Below are positions 56,839 through 64,000 of a DNA stretch of 64,000 bases, one piece after another. The notes beneath the pieces were generated by a model. The model worked only from the letters and a program-made list of their open reading frames with translations. It was not told the DNA's origin and made no database searches. Location: the NCBI GenBank assembly GCA_951804985.1, contig OX638133.1, forward strand, positions 49,506,670-49,570,669, given 5' to 3'. A program made the position numbers and the translations under genes. The DNA comes from Dryomyza anilis. Its lineage: Eukaryota > Arthropoda > Insecta > Diptera > Dryomyzidae. The number at the start of each line of letters is the position of its first letter. The stretch's first letter is position 1.

Positions 56839-57165
56839 TTAACAGATATTAAACGATACATTTTTAAGTTTTACTGGCGTAGCATGAGGGTACTGAATAT
56901 AATTACAGTTGATTTGTTGAGATGCTGTTGATTCTAAAAATGCAGGTTTCAAACGATCAACGGATACTGTATCGGTTTTTGAACCGATTTGAATTTTAAA
57001 ATATTTTGGATTTCTTTCCAAAACTTTGTGTGGACCGGAGTATTTATAATCCAGTGGTTTTCGCACTTCACAACGAATCCAAACATGAGAGCAGCTTTCT
57101 AAATCCTTATGAATGAAAGGTTTAAAGCGCGAATGATTACTTGCCGGAATGGGTTTGCAGATCAC
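56839..57165 (-). pseudogene. C-terminal tail of CsRn1-like integrase, shifted frame
   Basis: [40 protein letters not shown] and TVSVDRLKPAFLES form the GPY-type tail of Ty3/gypsy integrases. It is separated from the upstream frame by a one-base indel near 57165. Confidence 0.8.
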
Positions 57166-59692
57166 TTAAAAATTCATTTGGTGTAAGCAGTTTTTCAGAA
57201 ACAAATTCTTCAAAAAATTCTCCAGGCAAACGTAGAGCTTCGCCATAAACCAGTTCTGCTGATGATGACTGAATATCTTCTTTATAAGATGCTCGAAGTC
57301 CCATCAGAACAGTTGAAAGAGTTCTTATCCATTGGAAGTTCTCGTGCGATGAAAGGGCTGCTTTTAACGTACGATGAAGACGTTCTATTATCCCATTCGC
57401 TTGCGGATGATACGATGTTGTTCGGTGTAGTTGTGTTCCTAAGGTTTTTACCAAATTACAAAACAGTTGCGAAGTAAATTGCCTACCTCTGTCTGTGTGA
57501 ATACTGGTTGGACATCCGAAGCGTGTTACCCAAGTGTCGAAAAACTTGCGGCAGACTTCCTTGGCGGTAGGCCAAACGAAACGCTGAGACAACAAATGTT
57601 GAGTAGCTCGAGCTCCTGGGTGTGAAAGTCCATGTAAATTGGAAAACACGATCTTCCGAAATTGTTCTGGAATATATGGCCTCACATTCGCAGTGGATAC
57701 ATCACAGTATAACTCCATGTCGCATTTATGAATTTTTAAATGTTTGAATTCCAGACCGTTCGTAGTACTTAGAAGTGATTTTAGTTCCTCATCATGTTCT
57801 TGAGCTTTAGCAATTTGCGTATAATCCAGAAAAATAATTTCATCAATTCTAGACATTGCATCTGCAACCACATTTTCTTTGCCAGATATGTGTCGAATAT
57901 CTGTAGTGAATTGCGAGATGAAATCTAGATGTCTATATTGGCGTGGCGTTGTTTTCGCTGGATTCTGTTTGAAAGCAAACGTGAGAGGTTTGTGGTCAGT
58001 GTACAAAACGAAATCGCGAGCTTCTAATATGTAGCGAAAATGTTTTATACCACAATATGCTGCTAATAACTCTCTATCATACGTGCTGTACTTGCGTTCT
58101 GCCACAGTGAGTTTCTTCGAAAAAAATCCAAGTGGTTTCCAGAATTGACCTTCACGCTGCTCCAAAACGGCTCCCATTGCGATGTCAGAAGCGTCAACTT
58201 TAAGACATACGTCGGCTTTAGGATTAGGATGAACTAGTACGGCTGCGTTTGCAAGACTATGCTTACATTTTTCAAAAGCTTCCTCTAATTCTTGCGTCCA
58301 ATGTATCAATGTTTTGTCGTTTTTTGTGGCACCTCTTGTTAGGTCGTTAAGTGTGGCTTGAGTTTCTGCACCTGCCGGTAGGAACTTGCGGTAAAAATTC
58401 ATCATTGCCAAAAAGCGACGTAACTCCGATATGTTTTGTGGTTGCTTAAAAGAAAGTAAAGCTTCAGATTTTGATTTCATCGGAGCAATACCTTCAGGAG
58501 TTATTTTGAAACCAAGAAAATCTAATTCAGACTCGCCGAAAACGCACTTTTCTGGATTGATGATAATTCCATAATCATTAAATCTTTTAAATAGAGTTCT
58601 GATATGTTCAATATGTTCTTTCTCATTTTCTGATGCGATTAAGACATCGTCAATGTAAATGAAAATAAAATCCAAATTTCTGCATACCTCGTCCATATAA
58701 CGTTGAAAGCTTTGAGCTGCATTTCTAAGCCCAAAAGGCATCTTCAAAAACTCGAAAAGTCCAAACGGTGTTATTATGGCCGTTTTTGGAACATCGTCAG
58801 GATTTACTCGAATCTGATGATATGCGCGCACTAAGTCGAGTTTTGAAAACACTCGTTTCCCAATTAAATTTGTGTTGAAGTCGGTGATGAACGGTATAGA
58901 ATACTTATCTGGTACAGTTTTTTCATTTAAGTACCGATAATCTCCACACGGTCGCCAATCTCCATTCTTCTTCGGCACCATATGTAAAGGATTGGCCCAC
59001 TCACTCTTTGAAGGTTGAATAATTCTTTGATCAAGCATGAACTGAAATTCCTTCTTCGCAATTGCTAATCGTTTCGGATCCAACTTGCGCGCTTTAGCGG
59101 TAACAAGCTTGCCAATTGTCTCGATAAAATGATACGCCAAAGTGTCTTTCGAGTTTTTCAGTGATGAGTTTAGACTTACTACTTCAGGAAACTGCTTAAT
59201 TAGTTATTGATATGGTGATGCATCATTCATGATGTGCGAAACTGATGGAGTACTATCCTTAGTGAAAACAGCAGACACTGTAATTGAAGTTTTGCCATCG
59301 ACTAACGTACGGTTGCATAAATCCGGAAGTAGATGATAGTGCTTCAGAAAATCAGATCCGAGAATTGGGCGAGTAACATTAGCAACAATGAAAAGCCAGT
59401 TGAATGATCGTCTCAATCCAAAATTTACTTCAAGTAATTTCATTCCAAATGTTGTAATTTCCGTACTATTTACAGCAAACAATTTTAAAGGACAGCGAGG
59501 AAGTTGCTTAACATCGATGTTTGTGGGTGGAATAACAGATACGTCAGCACCTGTATCTATCAGGAAAATTCGATTTGACAAGCGATATTTTATTAATAAG
59601 CGGCCAGACGAAGATGCTGATATTTCGGGTGCCGCTGAACCCGAAAAAGCATCTAGTTTTTTGATGGTGTGTATGAGCACGGCTGTATACAC
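57137..59692 (-). pseudogene. pol: Pol of the CsRn1-like element, stop and integrase deletion
   Basis: Protease with FLIDTGADVSVIP; a TAA at 59204-59206 (SPYQ-stop-LIKQFPE), then the same frame continues. [40 protein letters not shown]. RNase [26 protein letters not shown]. Integrase begins [19 protein letters not shown] but passes from [10 protein letters not shown] straight to [20 protein letters not shown], so the CxxC of the zinc finger and the first catalytic Asp are gone; the second Asp and the Glu ([10 protein letters not shown]) remain. The frame closes at 57137 after a frameshift near 57165. Confidence 0.85.
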
Positions 59693-60498
59693 TTCGTTGC
59701 TTTGGAATCGAAGCGGTTATGATACCAACACCAATTAAAATTCTTGTTAGACTTGCTGCGTTGTCTTTGTCGATGTTCAGTGCTACGGCCACGACTGCTA
59801 CTTCTGCCACGTAAAGTTTCATTAAACTTACGGTCTTCAATTTTTGCGGTAAGTTGATTGATGAGAGCGTCGTTTATAGACACGCCAGCTATTTGCGGAA
59901 GAGCAATGTCCATGATCTTATCAGCTTGCTGTGCTATTTCCGAAAGATCAGCATTACTCGTAGCCAGAATTGACCGTATGTTTTCCGGAAGCTGGTCCAG
60001 AAAAAGCGTTTTTAAAACGTTGTCACCAACACTGTTGCCGGCAGCGAGAGCTTTCATTGATTGGAGGAAGTGCGATGGTTTTTGGTCTCCCATGACCAAA
60101 CCTCCAAACAATTTCTTTAACTTTGCCTCCCCAGAAACAGCAAATGAAGCAATGAGCCGTTCTTTCACTGTTTCGTACTTTCGATCAATTGGTGGAGAAA
60201 GTAAAATATCTCCAACAAATTTGAGATATGTGGGGTCGAGATTTGCAATTACATGCGAATATTTTTCTTCATCTCGAACAATACGCGATAGTGAAAATAT
60301 TGATTCTGCCTGTATAAACCAGAGATGCGGCTGTTCTGACCAGAACGGTGATAGTTTTTGCAGATTTGTAACGCCAGCAGCTCCGATTTCCATTGGCCTT
60401 GAATCTTGCTGCCGCAACTGCGCCGTATTTAAATTGAAATCCACACCTAGCCTTGATGTCTGATCAGCGGGTGGCGTTGGAGAATGTGTAAGACTCAT
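59653..60498 (-). CDS. gag: Gag of the CsRn1-like element
   Basis: 281 residues from MSLTHSPTPPADQTSRLGVD. The capsid region has SPFWSEQPHLWFIQAESIF and NLDPTYLKFVGDILLSPP. The C-terminus carries CWYHNRFDSKATKCIQPC, a CX2HX9CX3C motif in place of the usual CCHC knuckle, a mark of the CsRn1 clade. It appears intact. It overlaps pol by 40 bases in a different frame. Confidence 0.85.
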   Translation of the reverse strand: MSLTHSPTPPADQTSRLGVDFNLNTAQLRQQDSRPMEIGAAGVTNLQKLSPFWSEQPHLWFIQAESIFSLSRIVRDEEKYSHVIANLDPTYLKFVGDILLSPPIDRKYETVKERLIASFAVSGEAKLKKLFGGLVMGDQKPSHFLQSMKALAAGNSVGDNVLKTLFLDQLPENIRSILATSNADLSEIAQQADKIMDIALPQIAGVSINDALINQLTAKIEDRKFNETLRGRSSSRGRSTEHRQRQRSKSNKNFNWCWYHNRFDSKATKCIQPCSYTPSKN

Positions 60499-60521
60499 TT
60501 TGTGTGTGTTAGGTCACCAAT

Positions 60522-60694
60522 TATAGTTACTTTTAGGAACAATATTGTTTTTGTTTTTGCCAATCAAGTTTTTATAATCGAATGAATAATTACAAAAGTT
60601 TTTTTTTAAAATTAAAATGAAAGTAAAAAATTAAATTATAAATTTTAAATACAAAGTAAAAAGTTTAAAAGTTAAAAAGTTAACATACTCCACA
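60522..60694 (-). repeat. 5' LTR of the CsRn1-like element
   Basis: 173 bp; the primer binding site follows at 60512-60520 on the minus strand. Confidence 0.85.
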
Positions 60695-61060
60695 CCGCCA
60701 AGAACATGGGTTGACCATTTTGGCATTTACCAATTTACGGCTAAATCATTTCAAATAATCGCATAGATAGGTAGAACCCGATTACTTGTGCGAAATCTAC
60801 GAAGTACGCCACATCTACTCCATGTTGAACAGACTTCGTGGTCACGTGTTCGAGTTGTAGTTCGTCGGCAACATAATAAATGCCTACATGTCTGTCAACG
60901 TAAGAGGTTTTTCGTAAGGTTTTTCAAATTTGTCGTTAATCCAAACTGTGACATTCCATTGAATTTTTAAAATAAAAATGCATTTTAATTTAAAACTATG
61001 CGTGTTATTATTGTTTTTCCCTTTTGTTCTTTCAATATTAAATGTCATTTAAAGCAAGAA
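60695..61060. other. Right flank of the CsRn1-like element, no gene seen
   Basis: Mixed composition, with a 60-codon frame of no known family (60788-60970). CTATGCGTGTTA at 60997 resembles the CACGCAT TIR end of 17544-18152. Confidence 0.35.
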
Positions 61061-61232
61061 ACAAAACTTACAACAATAATTTTCAAAAACAATAATTTTA
61101 TTATCAAAACTTGTTCGATAATTTTATTGTTGGATCCGACAATAAAATGAAAATAATATTTGTGGATCCATTTTAACATGAAATATTTTCAAATTATTGT
61201 CGGATTCGACAATAATTTTCTATGTGTGAAAG
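61061..61232. mobile_element. Fragment related to the CACGCAT TIR family
   Basis: Ends ATTGTCGGATTCGACAATAA followed by TTTTCTATGTGTG, a diverged inverted end like that of 17544-18152. ATTGTTGGATCCGACAATAA lies inside. The other end is not certain. Confidence 0.5.
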
Positions 61233-61384
61233 TAATTTAAAAAAAATAAAACAGATTTCTTAGTCGATATAAAAAATCTTTAAAAATAGTTTTCTTTATT
61301 TATATTTAAGAAATTTTTTTTTTTTTGCTGAGATTGGAAATTAATAAAACTTTTTGGGATTGAAATTATCAACACGTGTCGGAA

Positions 61385-61840
61385 AATATTTCTTTTCAGA
61401 GTTAATATTTCTTTTCAGATGACAGCATCGCCGGTCGGACTTGGTTCTTCTGCGAAGAAGTCTCAAGTCCATGTACAATATTACCTTCGAAGGATTTATA
61501 AAGACGATGTATAACCAGGATACTGTAAAACAGAATAACTGTAAATCTAGAATAAATAAAAATACATTTGATTCATTTTCTTTCAATTCAATAAAAATTA
61601 CTGCTCGAATTCTAATGAAGTACCTTTTCCAAATATTCCTCAACTATCTTCCTTTTTGTAAGATGTTTAATTGATGGTTGCTATACATAATCGTAAATTT
61701 GAAAGATGGTTGCAAGCAATATTTATCGTATTTGACGGATGTTTGAGAGATGGTTGTCTCAAAGACGATCTAAATAATTTGTAAATAACTTGATATTTAG
61801 GTCTATGATATTTCTGGTAATCATCTTTGTTTTCTTAGTG
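61385..61840. mobile_element. CACTAAG TIR element, third copy, reversed
   Basis: Right end TTTGTTTTCTTAGTG then TA (61841-61842). Runs opposite to the other two copies, sharing AAATAATTTGTAAATAA, CGGATGTTTGAGAGATGG and the CGCAGAAGAA block. The left end is unclear. Confidence 0.65.
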
Positions 61841-61856
61841 TACATTAAAACAGGTT

Positions 61857-62100
61857 TAGTAGCTTTTTGCACATATATCCTCATTTATATTTAAAATTGG
61901 TTCCATGGTTGGAATTAAATCGTTTTACTATTATTTAAAATTTATTAATTTTAAAATTTATATCATTTAATATATACCTTATTTTAAATAATATTGTGTA
62001 TTTAAATATATTTTGCGTAAAACTTAAATAAAGTGGTGATTACCCTGATAAAATAAATTCAAAATAAAATTCAAAATGTAATGGCGAACCGTCCCCAGGT
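61857..62100 (-). mobile_element. Foldback-like family arm, reversed
   Basis: On the minus strand CCTGGGGACGGTTCGCCATT runs into the arm seen at 41940-42170. The outer GGTAGC end is missing. Confidence 0.65.
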
Positions 62101-62132
62101 GACGTTTGTCCTTTATTTTATATATAATGTAC

Positions 62133-62575
62133 GGTAGCATGACGTTTGGCCTGGGACGGTTCACCTTGGGACGTTTCGCCATGGGACGGTTCGCCATTCC
62201 ATTGTGAATTTTATTTTGAATTTATTTTACACTTTATTTAAGTTTTACGCAAAATATATTGAAATACACAATATAAAATTAGATATATGTTAAATGATAT
62301 AAATTTAAAAATTTAGTAAATTTTAAATAAAATTGTAAATATTTCGAAAATGCAGAGAATGAAGAAACGACAAAGATTCAGCGTTGCTAAACTAAATTTA
62401 ATTCCTCAAAATGTATTTGTAACTTTATATTTTTTATAATTTTTAAAGATTTCCAATTATTATATTCTGTATAATTAAATATAAAAATGGATGATTTTAA
62501 AAATATTATTTTTGAAAGTATTATATTTAATGTGCCAATTTACGAATGATTGTAAAGGGTGTATTTCCCGTTTTT
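62133..62575 (+). mobile_element. Foldback-like family copy
   Basis: Begins GGTAGCATGACGTTTGGCC, with three GGGACG(G/T)TTC(A/G)CC words, then left-arm sequence joined to right-arm sequence (ATGCAGAGAATGAAGAAACG), so the middle is deleted. It lies head-to-head with 61857-62100. Confidence 0.7.
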
Positions 62576-63165
62576 GGTAATTTATATCGCAATTTATCGC
62601 ACGATTTCGACATGTTGCAGACACAAACTTTGTCACAAAATAAAATATGAACCTTGCCCTACGGATAATTGGAAAAAAAAATCTGTGTCCAGATATTAGT
62701 TTTTGCAAAAAATCAAAAAGAAATTTGTGTCACCAAAAAAGTGTGTCGAGAAAGTAATTTATCACAATTCTCTAAGCTCTCTTAAAAAAAACATTTTAAT
62801 ATTAGTTCGCAATGTTTAAGCAGTCAAATTTTTGAAAAAATGTTTTAAACTTTATCTTACTGAAATTTTCGGAATTTTTTTAAAATTTGTTTATGAAATA
62901 TTTGATTAAAATGGATGGAATTGCACCCAGAGATATACAATTTCATACTGATATAATATAGTGGTGCTTGATGCCAATCTCCTGGTGTACATTTGATTCG
63001 GCAGGCTTTAATGGGTTACAAAAAAAATCTATCACACATCCGTCGTCATCGAATGTTTCTGAGACACTAAACTGAAATTTTGGAAAATTTAACATGAAGT
63101 AAATAAATAATCCGACAGCTACTCTTTATAAAAATTAAATTTATAAAATGTAATTATATGTATAT
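62576..63165. other. Non-coding stretch, nothing recognised
   Basis: AT-rich without supported frames or transposon ends. Confidence 0.4.
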
Positions 63166-63485
<320 letters not shown>

Positions 63486-63514
63486 ATATAGAGAGAGAAT
63501 TACATTTTACAACA

Positions 63515-63799
63515 TTAACACATATAAAAATTTTCGCAGAAAACCCTCCACTTATTATTAAACACATTATGACATAAGAAGTAGATCTGCGCTTTCTGAA
63601 CGTTCCGGCCTTGCAGATAATCTAGAAACGACCATATTAAAAACCTGTCAAAAACAAAACAAAGACGGCGATGAAGTTCGGTAAAAATTATTTGCAGTAG
63701 CCTGACACACAAAATTCTCATCGTGGAACACATTTCCAGAAAAACGTCAACCATGACCGAAAAATTCAAAATGCTGAAATCTTTCAAATTACGGTGCAT
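63515..63799 (-). CDS. Hypothetical 95-codon frame, unrecognised
   Basis: Minus-strand frame with [40 protein letters not shown] and [20 protein letters not shown]. The reverse strand of this block is also fairly GC-balanced, so the coding strand is in doubt. Could be a decayed transposase or a chance frame. Confidence 0.2.
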   Translation of the reverse strand: MHRNLKDFSILNFSVMVDVFLEMCSTMRILCVRLLQIIFTELHRRLCFVFDRFLIWSFLDYLQGRNVQKAQIYFLCHNVFNNKWRVFCENFYMC

Positions 63800-63923
63800 T
63801 TGGAATCTTAAATATGTGAATCTAAAAATCTAAAAGGAAAATTCTACTAGCGGTAACGTATAAAAAATACGTATAAAAAACACACACCGCATTGTAAGTT
63901 TTTCATTGATTAATATAATATTG

Positions 63924-64000
63924 TTACGAAAAGAGGTAATTTGCTCCACTGTGCAAGCAATCAACAATAATAAATGAGACGCAAGACAATTCAGCGCACT
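63924..64000 (+). mobile_element. Start of a TGTTAC-family LTR, cut by the window edge
   Basis: TGTTACGAAAAGAGGTAATT and GAGACGCAAGACAATTCAGC match 2893-2975. The preceding CACACCGCATTGTAAGTTTT also occurs at 22390, so this LTR landed in another dispersed repeat. Confidence 0.65.

Larger units (their letters stand above)
56652..60694 (-). mobile_element. CsRn1-like Ty3/gypsy retrotransposon with internal deletion
   Basis: Two short LTRs (56652-56822, 171 bp; 60522-60694, 173 bp; minus strand TGTGGAGTATG to AACTATA) and a 4-bp CCGC duplication (56648-56651, 60695-60698). The primer site TTGGTGACC fits tRNA-Trp as in CsRn1. Gag and pol overlap. At 4.04 kb it is shorter than usual because part of integrase is missing. 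The LTRs differ at several sites, so it is older than the 33-42 kb element. Confidence 0.9.

Noticed and set aside
59858..60463. 201-codon plus-strand ORF
   Set aside because: It is antisense to the intact gag at 59653-60498, which has clear capsid and zinc motifs.

Overview
This is a eukaryotic, AT-rich, repeat-saturated piece of an insect genome, most likely a higher fly. The grounds are two split host genes with 62-83 bp introns, and transposon families typical of Diptera: I-, LOA- and Jockey-like LINEs, an RTE-like LINE, a 412/mdg1- or 17.6-like Ty3/gypsy element, a CsRn1-like Ty3/gypsy element and many terminal-inverted-repeat (TIR) miniature elements. The species cannot be told. Only a small fraction is host coding sequence.

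Host genes. (1) The 5' end of an aldehyde dehydrogenase family 3 gene (Aldh-III type) lies on the minus strand: coding exon 1 at 20643-20660, exon 2 at 20501-20559, exon 3 at 3837-4017. The three join in phase (18+59+181 nt = 86 codons). Intron 1 is 83 bp; intron 2 is 16.5 kb of nested transposons. The remaining exons lie left of the window, beyond a 2.9 kb (TTATA)n array. (2) The 5' end of an unrecognised coiled-coil gene lies on the plus strand: exon 1 at 24693-24847, exon 2 from 24910 to about 25071. Just beyond is a 5.7 kb array of a 7-bp AT repeat (25155-30888). The two genes diverge across about 4 kb filled with TIR elements.

Layout. 1-2888 pentamer array; 2893-3400 LTR-like sequence; 3837-20660 Aldh-III exons, whose big intron holds a Jockey-like fragment, tandem repeats, an LTR/gag fragment, and an I-type LINE (8757-15345) split by an RTE-like LINE (10538-11615). 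21-24 kb: TIR elements. 25-31 kb: heptamer array. 31-33 kb: minisatellite, a 123-bp hairpin, a small ORF, and a TIR element carrying a tRNA-derived SINE. 32985-41908: a young 8.9 kb gypsy-type element with matching 554-bp LTRs. 41.9-47 kb: foldback-like elements plus an inverted pair of fragments resembling the mitochondrial MICOS subunit Mic26/27, one with its intron. 48.1-53.1 kb: a decayed LOA-like LINE abutting a Jockey-like LINE, with inserts. 53.2-56.1 kb: TIR elements including a Transib-like one. 56652-60694: a CsRn1-like LTR element with an internal integrase deletion. 61-64 kb: more TIR/foldback copies, an (AT)n tract and the start of a second LTR of the type at 2893.

Nesting order can be read from target-site duplications: SINE in TIR element (14-bp), RTE-like LINE in I-like LINE (11-bp), Transib-like element in a TIR element (5-bp CGGCG), LTR elements (4-bp each). 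No transposon here looks fully intact; the 33-42 kb element is closest, with one stop codon seen in pol. All alignments were made by eye.
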